Below are positions 37,880 through 47,785 of a stretch of 64,000 nucleotides of DNA, piece after piece. Both the position numbers and the translations under genes were made by a program. The stretch is from NCBI RefSeq assembly GCF_016584105.1, contig NZ_NRSM01000002.1, positions 124,001 through 188,000 of the forward strand. Reading direction: 5' to 3'. The notes beneath the pieces were generated by a model, which saw nothing but the letters and a program-made list of their open reading frames with translations, did not search any database and had not been told where the DNA came from. Positions within the stretch are counted from its first letter, which is position 1. Every line of letters begins with the position of its first letter. The DNA is from Ectothiorhodospira shaposhnikovii (lineage in GTDB: Bacteria > Pseudomonadota > Gammaproteobacteria > Ectothiorhodospirales > Ectothiorhodospiraceae).

Positions 37880-38931
37880 CGCTGTCCCGCAAGACCCGAC
37901 ACCCCATCCCGGCGCTTGCTCTGCTCCTGTGCCTGACACTGCTCCTCGGCGCCTGCGAACGCCCGGAGATCCATCGGGATCGCTTTCTCGCCTTCGGCAC
38001 CCTGGTGGAACTCAATATCTATACCGCGGATCGTGAACTGGCTGCCCGGGCCTCGGAGTCGGTGCGGGCCGACCTGGATTACATGCATCGCGCCTGGCAC
38101 GCCTGGGAACCGGGCCCCATGGGCAGGACCAACGAACTCCTTGCCACCGGCCTGCCTTTTTCAGCCAACCCCTCCGTGCTGCCCCTGATTCTGGATGCCC
38201 AGCGCCTGCATGAAGCCAGCGAGGGCCTGTTCAACCCGGCCATGGGCGCCCTGTTCGCCCTATGGGGATTCCAGTCGGACGACCCCCGGGGGCCCCCGCC
38301 GCAGCCGGAACAGATCAGAGCCATCCTGGAGCAGATGCCCAGCATGGCCGATATCGAGATCGACGGTATCCGCATGCGTAGCCACAATCCCGCCGTGAGG
38401 CTGGATCTCGGCGCCTATGCCAAGGGATACGGCATCCGCGAAGCCATGACGCACCTGCGGGACATGGGCGTGGAAAACGCCATTCTCAATGCCGGCGGAG
38501 ACCTGATTGCCATCGGCCGCCCCGGCAACCGCCCCTGGCGAATCGGTGTCCGCAATCCCGACGGCAATGGCGTCCTGGCATCCATCGAGATCAAGGGGGA
38601 TGAGGCCATATTCACCTCCGGGGATTACGAGCGATACTATCTTCATGAAGGCGAGCGCTATCACCATATCCTGGACCCTCGCACCGGACAGCCGGCCCGC
38701 GGCACCCGTTCAGTGACCGTGATTCACTCCGATGCCGCCGAGGCCGACGCCGCCAGCACCGCACTCTTTATCGCCGGCCCCGAAGACTGGCCCCGCATCG
38801 CCGCCGGACTGGGTATCGACAAGGTCATGCTGATCGACGACAACGGGCTTGCGCACATGACACCCGCCATGGAAAGGCGGGTGAAATTCGAAGGCAGCGC
38901 GCCGGAGATTCGCATTACCCCGCTTCCATGA
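37876..38931 (+). CDS. apbE: FAD:protein FMN transferase (lipoprotein)
   Basis: 351 residues. A signal with lipobox (LLLGAC) makes it a lipoprotein facing the periplasm. FLAFGTLVELNIYT, the catalytic region LDLGAYAKGYGIREAM, NAGGDLIAIG and HHILDPRTGQPARG are ApbE motifs. ApbE transfers FMN from FAD to threonine on proteins such as NqrC/RnfG. No target subunit is encoded here, so the recipient is elsewhere. It overlaps gshB and the next gene by 4 bp each. Confidence 0.95.
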   Translation: MTLSRKTRHPIPALALLLCLTLLLGACERPEIHRDRFLAFGTLVELNIYTADRELAARASESVRADLDYMHRAWHAWEPGPMGRTNELLATGLPFSANPSVLPLILDAQRLHEASEGLFNPAMGALFALWGFQSDDPRGPPPQPEQIRAILEQMPSMADIEIDGIRMRSHNPAVRLDLGAYAKGYGIREAMTHLRDMGVENAILNAGGDLIAIGRPGNRPWRIGVRNPDGNGVLASIEIKGDEAIFTSGDYERYYLHEGERYHHILDPRTGQPARGTRSVTVIHSDAAEADAASTALFIAGPEDWPRIAAGLGIDKVMLIDDNGLAHMTPAMERRVKFEGSAPEIRITPLP

Positions 38932-39293
38932 TGATGACTCGCGCCGACGCCCTGGTGATTCTGCTGTGCTCCCTGCTGGTGGCGGGCAGCTATGCCTGGC
39001 TGTGGACCCCTGCGGCCCCGGCCACCCAGGTGCGGGTGGTTGCCGGTGACCGGGAAGTAGCCCGTCTGCCGCTGGATCAGCCCCGACAACTGGAAGTCGC
39101 CGGCCCCGCCGGCATCACGCTGGTGGAGATCCGTGATGGCGCGGTACGCTGCGCGGCCTCACCGGGTTCCCAGGGCATCTGCCAGCAGGCCGGCTGGCTG
39201 CGCCAGGCGGGCGACATGGCCGTCAGCCTGCCCAACCGGATCATCATCGAGGTACTGGGAGACGAATGGGTGTTCGACAGCGTGAACTACTGA
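38928..39293 (+). CDS. NusG domain II-containing protein
   Basis: 121 residues. One N-terminal membrane segment (ALVILLCSLLVAGSYAWLW) and a small beta-rich domain ending LPNRIIIEVLGDEW, with the two-Cys stretch VRCAASPGSQGICQQ. This matches the NusG domain II family (DUF-type) commonly placed between apbE and a Gx-type transporter. Its role is unknown; the placement suggests flavin or quinone-linked electron transport. It overlaps apbE by 4 bp. Confidence 0.8.
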   Translation: MMMTRADALVILLCSLLVAGSYAWLWTPAAPATQVRVVAGDREVARLPLDQPRQLEVAGPAGITLVEIRDGAVRCAASPGSQGICQQAGWLRQAGDMAVSLPNRIIIEVLGDEWVFDSVNY

Positions 39294-39802
39294 TGATGCT
39301 GCCGACAACACGCGAAGACCATCGCATCGCCTGGCTGGCCGCCCTGGCCATTGCCATACATATCCTTGAAGCCGCGATACCCAGCCCGCTGCCCGGCGTG
39401 AAACCCGGGCTGGCCAACGTCATCACCGTCCTGGTGCTGATGCTGTTCGGCTGGCGAATGGCTGTGTGGGTCACCGTGCTCCGGGTGCTTGCGGGCAGCC
39501 TGGTGATCGGCACCTTCCTCAGCCCCACCTTCCTGCTCAGCGCCGCCGGTGCCGCCTGCAGCCTGGCCACCCTGGGCCTCGCCCATCGGTTTGCCGGGGC
39601 ACGACTGAGCCCCCTGGGGTTGTGCGTCCTGGCGGCCCTGGCGCACATGTCAGGCCAGTTTCTGCTGGCCTGGTGGTTGTTCATACCCCATCCCGCCCTG
39701 CTCAAGCTACTGCCGGTCCTGCTGAGCTTTTCCCTGGTGTTCGGACTGGTGAGCGGTACAATAGCCGCCATGATGTATCAGCAGGTTTCCCGATCTCCAT
39801 GA
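39293..39802 (+). CDS. Gx transporter family protein (HepPP synthase component I-like)
   Basis: 169 residues from ATG at 39293, overlapping the previous TGA. It has about five hydrophobic segments (IAWLAALAIAIHILEAAI, LLPVLLSFSLVFGLVSG and others) and the motif PGVKPGLANVITVLVLMLFGW, typical of the Gx transporter / heptaprenyl-diphosphate-synthase component I family. Substrate is unknown. The set apbE-NusG II-Gx is a recurrent neighbourhood. Its stop overlaps the tonB start (ATGA). Confidence 0.82.
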   Translation: MMLPTTREDHRIAWLAALAIAIHILEAAIPSPLPGVKPGLANVITVLVLMLFGWRMAVWVTVLRVLAGSLVIGTFLSPTFLLSAAGAACSLATLGLAHRFAGARLSPLGLCVLAALAHMSGQFLLAWWLFIPHPALLKLLPVLLSFSLVFGLVSGTIAAMMYQQVSRSP

Positions 39803-40686
39803 ACGCCATGATGGCCACCCAACCCCGCGTCACCGCCAACGACCGACTGAGCCTGACCCTGTTCGTGGCCGCCGCCGTGCATGGCATCGTGATCCTCGGT
39901 CTCGGCTTTGAATACTCATACTCCCGGGCGAAGGCACCCAATCCCACCGTGGATGTCGTCCTTGTCCAGACCCGGGCGGATACAACCCCGGAAAAGGCCG
40001 AACTGATCGCCCAGGCTGACCAGATCGCCAGCGGACGGGACGATCCGGAGGGGCGTCCCAGCAGCCCATTGACGTCCCCCATGCCTCTGCCCACCGATGG
40101 GCTGGCCCAGGAGCAGGTGATGGCCGCATCCCCCGACCCGGTCCCCAGCGAAGCCGTGGAGCTGATCACCTCGGTTTCGCCCGATACGCCATCAGCCCCG
40201 GAACAGATTCACCAGACCCCCACGCCTCAACGGGACCTCAGCGCCAGAGAGCTGGTTGAACGCAGCCTGGAAATGGCCCGCCTCAGTTCAGAACTGGCGG
40301 AAGTGGACCGGTATCTGGCCCCGCGCGCGCGCACGCACTATGTGGATGCCCTGAGCGCGAAATCCGCGGTGGAGGCGGCCTATGTGGATGCCTGGGTTCG
40401 CAAGGTGGAGCAGGTGGGCAATCTCAACTATCCGGACGAGGCCCGCCGCCGGCGGCTCAACGGCTCCCTCATCCTGAGTGTGCTCATAGGCCAGGAAGGT
40501 CAGGTGATCAGCATCGAGATAGGTGCCAGTTCCGGGGAGAGGGTTCTGGATGATGCCGCCCGCCGCATCGTGGAGCTGGCTGGACCTTACGCCCCGTTTC
40601 CCGCCGAAATGCGCAGATCCTATGACCAGCTCATGATCACCCGCACCTGGGTATTCCAGGGCAATCAGGGTGTAAGAACCCGGTAG
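39799..40686 (+). CDS. tonB: TonB-like energy transducer
   Basis: 295 residues from ATG 39799. One membrane segment near residues 18-38 (LSLTLFVAAAVHGIVILGLG) is followed by a Pro/Glu-rich spacer and the TonB C-terminal domain (NYPDEARRRRLNGSLILSVL, then IGASSGERVLDDAARRIV). It transmits proton-motive force to outer-membrane receptors. No exbBD lies nearby. An open frame extends upstream to 39466 inside the Gx gene and was rejected. Confidence 0.9.
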   Translation: MNAMMATQPRVTANDRLSLTLFVAAAVHGIVILGLGFEYSYSRAKAPNPTVDVVLVQTRADTTPEKAELIAQADQIASGRDDPEGRPSSPLTSPMPLPTDGLAQEQVMAASPDPVPSEAVELITSVSPDTPSAPEQIHQTPTPQRDLSARELVERSLEMARLSSELAEVDRYLAPRARTHYVDALSAKSAVEAAYVDAWVRKVEQVGNLNYPDEARRRRLNGSLILSVLIGQEGQVISIEIGASSGERVLDDAARRIVELAGPYAPFPAEMRRSYDQLMITRTWVFQGNQGVRTR

Positions 40687-40701
40687 GGACTGGGATGGGC
40701 C

Positions 40702-40756
40702 AATCACTCCCACGCTCGCGGGAGTGATTCAAAGGGAACGTTTTCAGTGCGTTCCC
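40702..40756. terminator. Two perfect hairpins between convergent genes
   Basis: AATCACTCCC (40702-40711) pairs perfectly with GGGAGTGATT (40720-40729), loop 8. GGGAACG (40734-40740) pairs with CGTTCCC (40750-40756). They lie between the ends of tonB (+) and the chemoreceptor gene (-). No strong T-tract follows on either strand, so they may be bidirectional terminators or 3'-end stabilisers. Confidence 0.55.
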
Positions 40757-40799
40757 AGCCTGAATTCCCACAAACAAGACTCCGGGTGCAGCGGGAACA

Positions 40800-42716
40800 C
40801 TAGACCCGGAAGCGGCCAACCCGGCTCTGCAGATCCGCGGCAAGCCGTGACAGCTCGTCACTGGCCGCGGCAATCTGGGTTGAACCGTCCGCTGCCTGCT
40901 CCACTCCCCTGTTGATGCGGACCAGAGAGCGGTTCACCTCCTCCGCCACGACGGATTGCTCTTCGGCGGCACTGGCGATCTGGGTATTCATGTCGTTGAT
41001 GGAACCAATGGCATGGGTGATGCTCACCAGGGCCTCGGCGGCCTGCTCCGCGGAACGAACACCTTCGCTGGCCTTGGCACCGCCTGAATCCATCACCCGG
41101 ACCGCATCCCGGGCAGCGGACTGAAGCTTCTCGATCATCCCCTGGATCTCCTGGGTGGAAGACTGGGTTCGGGTGGCCAGGCTGCGCACCTCATCGGCCA
41201 CCACAGCAAACCCCCTCCCCTGTTCCCCCGCCCGCGCCGCTTCGATGGCGGCATTCAACGCCAGCAGATTGGTCTGCTCGGCAATGCCACGTATCACATC
41301 CAGCACGGTACCAATGGATTCAGCATCCTTCTGCAGATGCTGAATCACCGCAACGGCCCGCTGCACCTCGTTGGCCAGTTCCGCCACTTCCTTCGCCGTT
41401 CGCTGAACCACTTGCGCGCCCTCCCGCGCGGCCTGATCGGAGGAAGCGGCCGAATCGGCGGCCAGGGAGGCATTCCCGGCCACCTGGGTGACGGTGGCGG
41501 CCATCTCGGTCATGGCAGTGGCCACCTGCTCCGCCTCGGACTGCTGCTGCCGCACCTGCTCACTGGCCTGACGACTGGATACCGCCAACTGCTCGGCCGC
41601 CGCGCCCAACTGGCTTGCTGCCATGGACACCTGCTTCACCAGGCCATGCACCCCGCCCACGAAGACGTTGAAGCTGCGGGCCAGATCACCAAATTCATCG
41701 TGACGACCCTCATCAAGCCGTTGGGTGAGATCGCCATCCCCTTCGGCAATGCGGTCCAGGGCCATGCGGGTATCCGTCACGGAACTCACGATCATCCGTG
41801 CCACCAGCAGGATGATACCGGCCAGAAGCAGCAGGGTGACGCCGAACACCAGCGCCATGGTCAGGGTCAGCTCGCGGGCCGTGGCCATCAGAAGATCGGA
41901 GGGAATGGCCACGGCCATGGACCATCCCGGGGTATGGGGAACAGGATGGAAGGCCACCTTGTAGGCCCGCCCATCCTCCAGCACCTGATCCGCCAGACCA
42001 GTTTCTCCGCCCACCATGCGGCGAGCCAGGCCGGCATAATCCTGCCGACCGGACTCCAGGGCATTGGAGGTCATGCGCTGAGCGGCGTCCGGGTGGGCGA
42101 TATAAACCCCCTGGGACCCCAAGGCCCAGGCAATGGCGCCGGGCTGATCCACCGCGTCGGCGACGATGTCCGTCAGGGTATCCAGCGTCACCGTCACCGC
42201 CAGCAGGCCAATGACATTGCCGCGGACATCCTGGACGGCATGGGCAAATACGGTAATGGCATTACCCGTACTGCGGGAGAACACGGGATCGGTCACCATG
42301 GACTGGCGGGACCGGTCGCGCACGATCTGCTGGAAATAGCCCCGGTCGGCCAGATTCGAGCGGTGACGATTGTGGTAATAGGCCTCCCCGTCCGTATCCA
42401 CAAAAAACAACACTTCGTACTCGTCGCTCATGTGCGCGCCGAAATGCTCCAGCACCCCCGAAATCGCATCCGTATCCCCCGAGCTCAGGGTAGGGGTCCG
42501 GGCAAGTGTCCGCACCACGGACATGTGGGATTCCACCCACCAGCCCACGGCTTCTGCACCACCCGTGGCCATGCTGGCGGCAGAATCCTCCATGATACCG
42601 ACAACCCGGTGATTCACCTGGGAGATGACGATCACCGCCACCACCCCCAGGGCCAGGGCCATCGGGGCACCGAAAAAAATCAGCATCTTCGGGAGAAGCC
42701 GGAGTCGGTCAAGCAT
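40800..42716 (-). CDS. Methyl-accepting chemotaxis protein with dCache domain
   Basis: 638 residues from ATG 42716, chosen for its AAGGAGGAAAC ribosome site. Membrane segment 1 (~12-32), a periplasmic double-Cache domain ([43 protein letters not shown]), membrane segment 2 ([20 protein letters not shown]), HAMP and a signalling domain with [18 protein letters not shown] follow. dCache domains often bind amino acids or other small organic ligands. The signalling tip is the normal one, unlike PilJ. No cheA is adjacent; it may couple to a flagellar system elsewhere. Confidence 0.93.
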   Translation of the reverse strand: MLDRLRLLPKMLIFFGAPMALALGVVAVIVISQVNHRVVGIMEDSAASMATGGAEAVGWWVESHMSVVRTLARTPTLSSGDTDAISGVLEHFGAHMSDEYEVLFFVDTDGEAYYHNRHRSNLADRGYFQQIVRDRSRQSMVTDPVFSRSTGNAITVFAHAVQDVRGNVIGLLAVTVTLDTLTDIVADAVDQPGAIAWALGSQGVYIAHPDAAQRMTSNALESGRQDYAGLARRMVGGETGLADQVLEDGRAYKVAFHPVPHTPGWSMAVAIPSDLLMATARELTLTMALVFGVTLLLLAGIILLVARMIVSSVTDTRMALDRIAEGDGDLTQRLDEGRHDEFGDLARSFNVFVGGVHGLVKQVSMAASQLGAAAEQLAVSSRQASEQVRQQQSEAEQVATAMTEMAATVTQVAGNASLAADSAASSDQAAREGAQVVQRTAKEVAELANEVQRAVAVIQHLQKDAESIGTVLDVIRGIAEQTNLLALNAAIEAARAGEQGRGFAVVADEVRSLATRTQSSTQEIQGMIEKLQSAARDAVRVMDSGGAKASEGVRSAEQAAEALVSITHAIGSINDMNTQIASAAEEQSVVAEEVNRSLVRINRGVEQAADGSTQIAAASDELSRLAADLQSRVGRFRV

Positions 42717-42846
42717 GTTTCCTCCTTGAGGCAAGCACGGCACAACCACTGGTGAATCAGGTGAATAAAGGGTGGCTGTACGATCTGTCGGACACGCCCT
42801 CAACTATATCGCGCACAATCTCGAATGCTTGAGATTTATTCCACCT

Positions 42847-42916
42847 CCAGAACAAGGATGTTCTGGATGCGCCATTCCCGCACGGCGGGAATCCGGCCAC
42901 ACAGCGGAAATTCCGC
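42847..42916. repeat. Three successive perfect palindromes (copy D of the repeat family)
   Basis: CCAGAAC/GTTCTGG (42847-42866), ATTCCCGC-ACG-GCGGGAAT (42874-42892) and GCGGAA-A-TTCCGC (42904-42916) follow one another in the gap between divergent MCP and yqgE. The last two elements recur in the metF-rsmE gap. AGTGTACACT (42956-42965), a further 10-bp palindrome, lies nearer yqgE. Confidence 0.5.
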
Positions 42917-42996
42917 ACGCCCGGTTTTGGTGACGCTACGACGAGGCAGGGGGACAGTGTACACTAGACACCGGATTCAGCCGCGACACCCGACCC

Positions 42997-43554
42997 ATGC
43001 GTAGCGCGAACTTCACAGACCAGTTCCTGATCGCCATGCCCACCCTGGCGGACCCCAACTTCCACCATGCCGTCACCTACCTGTGCGAGCACACGGACGA
43101 GGGGGCCATGGGCATCGTCATCAACCACCCCACGGACCTCACCCTGGAGATGGTGCTGGACCACATGGGCATCAGCGCCAAGGTGCCCACCGGGCGGATT
43201 CCGGTCTACAACGGTGGCCCGGTACAGCCGGACCGGGGATTCATCCTGCACCCGGCCGATCGTCACTGGACCTCCACCATGCAGGTGAGTGAACACATCG
43301 CCGTCACCACCTCCCGGGACATCCTGGAGGCCATGGCCGAGGGCGGCGGTCCCGACACCTATCTGATCGCCCTGGGCTATGCCGGCTGGGGGCCGGGACA
43401 ACTGGAACAGGAGATCGGCGACAATGCCTGGCTCACCTGTCAGGCGGACGTGGATGTCCTGTTCCGGCAACCAGCGGAAAAACGCTGGCAGGCCGCCGCC
43501 GGCCAGTTGGGGGTGGACCTGTCCCTCATGAGCGGCCAGGCAGGTCATGCCTGA
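42997..43554 (+). CDS. yqgE: YqgE/AlgH family protein
   Basis: 185 residues. FTDQFLIAMPTLADPNFHHAVTYLCEHT, GAMGIVINHP and VYNGGPVQPDRGFILH are the DUF179 signature. Function unclear, although in Pseudomonas the homologue AlgH has been linked to alginate regulation. It overlaps ruvX by 8 bp; yqgE-ruvX-pyrR-pyrB-pyrC' is a long-conserved gamma-proteobacterial order. Confidence 0.94.
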   Translation: MRSANFTDQFLIAMPTLADPNFHHAVTYLCEHTDEGAMGIVINHPTDLTLEMVLDHMGISAKVPTGRIPVYNGGPVQPDRGFILHPADRHWTSTMQVSEHIAVTTSRDILEAMAEGGGPDTYLIALGYAGWGPGQLEQEIGDNAWLTCQADVDVLFRQPAEKRWQAAAGQLGVDLSLMSGQAGHA

Positions 43555-44026
43555 TACCCGCACCCGGCGCGTCAAAAGGGAGCGGGACATCGGCATACCG
43601 GACACGGTCCTGGCCCTGGACTACGGGGAAAAGCGGATCGGCGTGGCCGTGGGCAACGGTATTACCCGCACCAGCACCCCCCTGGAGACCCTGACCGCCA
43701 GCAACGGCATCCCCGATTGGCAGCGTCTGGACGCCCTGATCCGGGAATGGCAACCGGCCCTGCTGGTGGTGGGCCTGCCCGGCACCCCGGACGACAGTGA
43801 GCACCCCCTGGCCCGCCGCATCCAGGCCTTCTGCGATCGCCTGCGGGCCCGCTATGCCCTGCCGGTGCGGCAGGTGGATGAACAATTCAGCTCCGCCGAA
43901 GCGGAGTCCCATCTCAAGTCCCGGCGCCGGGAAGGCCGGCGGGGGCGCATTCGCAAGGAAGACATCGACGCCGTCGCGGCGGCCGTCTTCCTGGAACACT
44001 GGCTTGCCCAAGAGATCGCTTCATGA
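43547..44026 (+). CDS. ruvX: Putative pre-16S rRNA nuclease / Holliday junction resolvase-like
   Basis: 159 residues, RNase H fold. [17 protein letters not shown] holds the first catalytic Asp, [12 protein letters not shown] follows, then [10 protein letters not shown] with the acidic pair and [12 protein letters not shown] at the end. RuvX/YqgF family members mature the 16S rRNA 5' end. The N-terminal 20 residues ([14 protein letters not shown]) are an extension over E. coli. It overlaps yqgE and pyrR. Confidence 0.93.
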   Translation: MPDTRTRRVKRERDIGIPDTVLALDYGEKRIGVAVGNGITRTSTPLETLTASNGIPDWQRLDALIREWQPALLVVGLPGTPDDSEHPLARRIQAFCDRLRARYALPVRQVDEQFSSAEAESHLKSRRREGRRGRIRKEDIDAVAAAVFLEHWLAQEIAS

Positions 44027-44532
44027 CCGAACCTGTCAGCACCCTTCTGGACCGCATGGCCGACGCCCTGCGCCGCCACCTGTCGGAGCAGCACATCACC
44101 GACCCCGCCCTGGTGGGTATCCATACCGGGGGCGTCTGGGTGGCCGAGCAACTGCACCAGCGCCTGGGCCTGAACGAACCCCTTGGCAAACTGGACATCT
44201 CCTTCTATCGGGATGACTTCAGCCGCATGGGCATGCATCCCCAGGTGCGTCCGTCTTCCCTGCCCTTCGCCGTGGACGAGCGCCACATTCTGCTGGTGGA
44301 CGATGTGCTGTTCACCGGCCGCACCATCCGCGCCGCCATGAACGAACTGTTCGACTACGGCCGCCCGGCCTCCGTGATGCTGGCCGTACTGGTGGAACGG
44401 GACGGACGGGAGCTGCCCATCCAGGCCCAGGTGGTGGGCCAGCATCTCAAGCTGCGCGCCGACGAACAGGTGAAGCTGCGAGGACCCGATCCACTGCGTC
44501 TGGATATCGTCCAACTGGAGCCCGCGTCATGA
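44023..44532 (+). CDS. pyrR: PyrR bifunctional regulator/uracil phosphoribosyltransferase
   Basis: 169 residues. The PRPP motif [17 protein letters not shown] and [11 protein letters not shown] identify PyrR. In Bacillus it attenuates pyr messenger; in Pseudomonas it acts with pyrB differently. I see no attenuator leader because the gene is embedded between ruvX and pyrB with 4-bp overlaps on each side, so any control must come from further upstream. Confidence 0.93.
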   Translation: MTEPVSTLLDRMADALRRHLSEQHITDPALVGIHTGGVWVAEQLHQRLGLNEPLGKLDISFYRDDFSRMGMHPQVRPSSLPFAVDERHILLVDDVLFTGRTIRAAMNELFDYGRPASVMLAVLVERDGRELPIQAQVVGQHLKLRADEQVKLRGPDPLRLDIVQLEPAS

Positions 44533-45551
44533 TCAACCAGGACAATCCGGCCGGATCCCGGCCCGCCGCCGGTCCCCTGCCCCCCTCCCTGCAGTTCAAT
44601 GCCCAGGGACGGTTGCGGCATCTGCTCACCATCGAGGGACTCTCCGGCGCCCTGATCACCGAGATCCTGGACACCGCAGAGTCCTTTGCCGGCATGAATG
44701 CCCAGGCGGTGAAGAAGGTACCCCTGCTGCGGGGCAAGACGGTGATGAACCTGTTCTTCGAGGCCAGCACCCGGACCCGCACCACGTTCGAACTGGCAGC
44801 CAAGCGCCTGTCCGCGGACGTGCTGAACATCAACATCAGCACCTCGGCCACGGTCAAGGGCGAGAGCCTGCTGGATACCCTCCGAAACCTCCAGGCCATG
44901 TATGTGGACATGTTCGTGGTGCGCCACGCGGACAGCGGCGCGGCCCACTTCATCGCCCGCCACGTGGCGCCCCATGTGAGCGTACTCAACGCCGGTGACG
45001 GCCGTCACGCCCACCCCACCCAGGCCCTGCTGGACATGTTCACCATTCGCCGCCACAAGGGGGATTTCACCCGTCTTAAAGTGGCCATCGTGGGCGATAT
45101 CCTGCATTCCCGGGTGGCCCGATCCCAGATCCACGCCCTCAACCTGCTCAATACCGGCGAAGTCCGGGTGATCGGACCCAAGACCCTGTTGCCCGCCCAT
45201 GTGGAGGATCTTGGGGTGCATGTATTTCACGATATCCGCGCCGGCCTCAGGGACGTGGACGTGATCATCATGCTTCGGCTGCAGAAGGAACGGATGGAAA
45301 GCGGCCTGCTGCCCTCCGAGCACGAGTTCTTCCAGCTCTGGGGTCTGACCGAGGAACGGCTGGCCCTGGCGGCACCGGGCTGTATCGTCATGCATCCCGG
45401 CCCCGCCAATCGCGGGGTGGAAATCGACTCCCGGGTGGCGGACGGTCCTCAGTCAGTCATTCTGGAACAGGTCAGCAACGGTATCGCCGTGCGCATGGCA
45501 GTGATGTCCACCATCATGGGCGGCAGCGTGAATCAGGGGGCGGGAGCATGA
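44529..45551 (+). CDS. pyrB: Aspartate carbamoyltransferase
   Basis: 340 residues. [19 protein letters not shown] (Ser80-Thr-Arg-Thr) binds carbamoyl phosphate; [20 protein letters not shown] and [14 protein letters not shown] complete the active site. The ~20-residue N-terminal extension is typical of Pseudomonas-type PyrB, which assembles with the inactive PyrC' encoded next. It catalyses the committed step of pyrimidine synthesis. 4-bp overlaps at both ends. Confidence 0.97.
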   Translation: MINQDNPAGSRPAAGPLPPSLQFNAQGRLRHLLTIEGLSGALITEILDTAESFAGMNAQAVKKVPLLRGKTVMNLFFEASTRTRTTFELAAKRLSADVLNINISTSATVKGESLLDTLRNLQAMYVDMFVVRHADSGAAHFIARHVAPHVSVLNAGDGRHAHPTQALLDMFTIRRHKGDFTRLKVAIVGDILHSRVARSQIHALNLLNTGEVRVIGPKTLLPAHVEDLGVHVFHDIRAGLRDVDVIIMLRLQKERMESGLLPSEHEFFQLWGLTEERLALAAPGCIVMHPGPANRGVEIDSRVADGPQSVILEQVSNGIAVRMAVMSTIMGGSVNQGAGA

Positions 45552-46840
45552 AACTGCTGATCGAACAAGGCCGGGTGATCGACCCGGAAAACGGCGTGGA
45601 TCAGGTCACGGATCTCTACATCCAGGGGGAGGAAATCGTCGCCCTGGGCGCCCCTCCCAGCGAGGATTACAGCCCGGACCGGCGCATCAACGCCCGTGGC
45701 CGCTGGGTGCTGCCCGGTCTGGTGGACCTTTCCGCCCGCCTGGGGGAGCCGGGGCACGAACAGAAGGCCACCATCGCCTCGGAAACCCGTGCCGCCGCCA
45801 GCGCCGGCATCACCACACTGGTATGTCCACCGGACACCAGCCCGGTGGTGGACTCCCCGGCCCAGATCGAGTTGATCAACCGCCGTGCCCGTCAGGCCTG
45901 CGGCGTCCGGGTCCATGCCCTGGGCGCCCTGACGGCGGGCCTCAAAGGGCAGCAGCTGTCCGACATGGCGGCCCTGAAACGGGCCGGCGCCCTGGGCATG
46001 AGCCAGGCCCTGCGGCCCATGGGCAGCCACCTGCTGCTGCGCCGGGCCCTGGAATACGCCGCCAGCCACGACATCACGGTGTACCTGCATCCCATCGACT
46101 GGTCCCTGGCGGGCCAGGGTTGTGCCCATGAGGGCGCCGTGGCGACCCGTCTGGGCCTGCCGGGCATCCCGGAGGCTGCGGAAACCGCTGCCCTGGGCGT
46201 ACTGCTGGCCCTGGCGGCCCAGACCGAGGCCCGCATCCATGTCTGCCGGCTGTCCACGGCGCGGGGAGCCGCCATGGTGGCCCGGGCTGTGGAGGACGGC
46301 CTGCCGGTCAGCGCCGATGTCTGCGCCCATCAACTGTTCCTGACCGAAATGGACGTGGCGGATTTCAACAGCCTGTGTCATGTGATCCCCCCGTTGCGCA
46401 CCCTGCGGGACCGGGACGGGCTGCGCAAGGCAGTGGCCGAAGGGAGCATTGAGGCGATCTGCTCGGACCACCAGCCCCATGAGGCGGACGCCAAGCTGGC
46501 GCCCTTCCCGGCCACCCTGCCGGGCATGTCCACCCTGGAGACCCTGCTACCCCTGGTATTGCGACTGGCGGAAGAGGGGGTGCTGCCCCTGCCCGAAGCG
46601 GTGCGCCGGGTCACCGCCGGCCCGGCCCGCATCCTGGGCCTGAAGGTGGGCACCCTGGGCGTGGGCACTCGGGCAGACATCGCCATCGTGGACCCGGAGC
46701 GGGGCCATGGGCCGGGCCCGGACAACTGGCTCAGCGCCGGACGCAACAGCGCCTTCTTCGGCTGGGAGTTCAGGCCCCGGGTGACTCACACCCTGGTGGC
46801 GGGACGGGTGATCTTTGAATTGCAGGCCCGGCAGGTATAG
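45548..46840 (+). CDS. pyrX: Noncatalytic dihydroorotase-like PyrC'
   Basis: 430 residues of amidohydrolase fold, but the metal-binding HxH of dihydroorotase is replaced: [12 protein letters not shown] has Ser62 and Arg64 where His-x-His stands. The later His of the HxST strand is also lost (IHVCRLST). SDHQPH keeps one Asp. It is therefore not expected to be active. Known Pseudomonas PyrC' (pyrX) is such a subunit needed to assemble the PyrB dodecamer, and its gene sits just after pyrB, as here. A true pyrC must exist elsewhere. Confidence 0.9.
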   Translation: MKLLIEQGRVIDPENGVDQVTDLYIQGEEIVALGAPPSEDYSPDRRINARGRWVLPGLVDLSARLGEPGHEQKATIASETRAAASAGITTLVCPPDTSPVVDSPAQIELINRRARQACGVRVHALGALTAGLKGQQLSDMAALKRAGALGMSQALRPMGSHLLLRRALEYAASHDITVYLHPIDWSLAGQGCAHEGAVATRLGLPGIPEAAETAALGVLLALAAQTEARIHVCRLSTARGAAMVARAVEDGLPVSADVCAHQLFLTEMDVADFNSLCHVIPPLRTLRDRDGLRKAVAEGSIEAICSDHQPHEADAKLAPFPATLPGMSTLETLLPLVLRLAEEGVLPLPEAVRRVTAGPARILGLKVGTLGVGTRADIAIVDPERGHGPGPDNWLSAGRNSAFFGWEFRPRVTHTLVAGRVIFELQARQV

Positions 46841-46867
46841 ACAGGGCCTTTTGCGGAGAAATAAATA

Positions 46868-47743
46868 ATGAACAAACCCCATCGCGGCACCATCTTCGTG
46901 GAAGATGCCCCGATCCTGTCCCATACCGCTCACCCGGGCGATCAGTACGTCCTGCGGGTGAAGGCCCCCCAGTGTGCCGCTCACGCCCGAGCGGGCTGCT
47001 TTGCCCACCTGCAGTGCGACCCCCAGCTGCCCATGCGCCGCCCCCTGTCCATCATGCGGGTGGATCCCCAGGAGGGGTGGGTGGAATTCCTCTACAAGGC
47101 CGTGGGCAAGGGGACACGCCTGCTGGCCCAGCGTCAGGTGGGCGAGAAGATCAATCTGATGGGCCCCATCGGCAAACCCTTTACCCTGCCCCACGGGGAT
47201 CGCCCCCGCGCCCTGCTGCTGGGCGGCGGCGTGGGGATCCCGCCCATGGTGTTCCTGGCGGATGCCATGCGCAGGGACCCGGTGAGCGAGCCGTTCGTGA
47301 TCATGGGGTCGGAAGTGCCCTTTCCCTTCAAGGCCTCGCCTTCCCGCATCCTGGTACCGGGCATGCCGAACGGGGTGATTGCCGCCATGCCGCTGCTGGA
47401 AGACTGGGGCGTGGCGTCACGACTCACCAGTCTGGCGGGCTTTCCCGGTTGCCATGAGGGCTATGTGACGGATCTTGCCCGTCACTGGCTGGACGCCCTG
47501 TCACCGGAACAGCGGCGCCAGGTCCAGGTCTATGCCTGCGGCCCCCACGCCATGCTGGAGGCCTGCGCTGCTCTTGCCCGGGAATACCATCTGCCCTGCC
47601 AGGTCTCCCTGGAGGAGTACATGGCCTGTGCCGTGGGCGGCTGCGCGGGCTGCGTGGTCAAGGTGGAAACGGAGCAGGGCCCCGGAATGAAGCGGGTCTG
47701 TGTGGACGGGCCCGTCTTCGAGGCCAAATCCGTGTTTGGCTAA
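46868..47743 (+). CDS. PyrK-like dihydroorotate dehydrogenase electron transfer subunit
   Basis: 291 residues, ferredoxin-reductase fold. FAD loop RRPLSIM (57-63), NAD loop LLGGGVGIPPM (118-128), CGPHAML (224-230) and four Cys at 254, 259, 262, 278 (C-x4-C-x2-C-x15-C) binding a 2Fe-2S cluster. This is the PyrK layout of class 1B dihydroorotate dehydrogenase, which passes electrons to NAD. It follows pyrC' by 27 bp with GGAGA before the ATG. A PyrD-B partner is not in the window; another oxidoreductase partner is possible. Confidence 0.82.
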   Translation: MNKPHRGTIFVEDAPILSHTAHPGDQYVLRVKAPQCAAHARAGCFAHLQCDPQLPMRRPLSIMRVDPQEGWVEFLYKAVGKGTRLLAQRQVGEKINLMGPIGKPFTLPHGDRPRALLLGGGVGIPPMVFLADAMRRDPVSEPFVIMGSEVPFPFKASPSRILVPGMPNGVIAAMPLLEDWGVASRLTSLAGFPGCHEGYVTDLARHWLDALSPEQRRQVQVYACGPHAMLEACAALAREYHLPCQVSLEEYMACAVGGCAGCVVKVETEQGPGMKRVCVDGPVFEAKSVFG

Positions 47744-47785
47744 GCCGGAACCGTTTTCGGGGCGCGGCATGGCCTGTCAAGGCCA

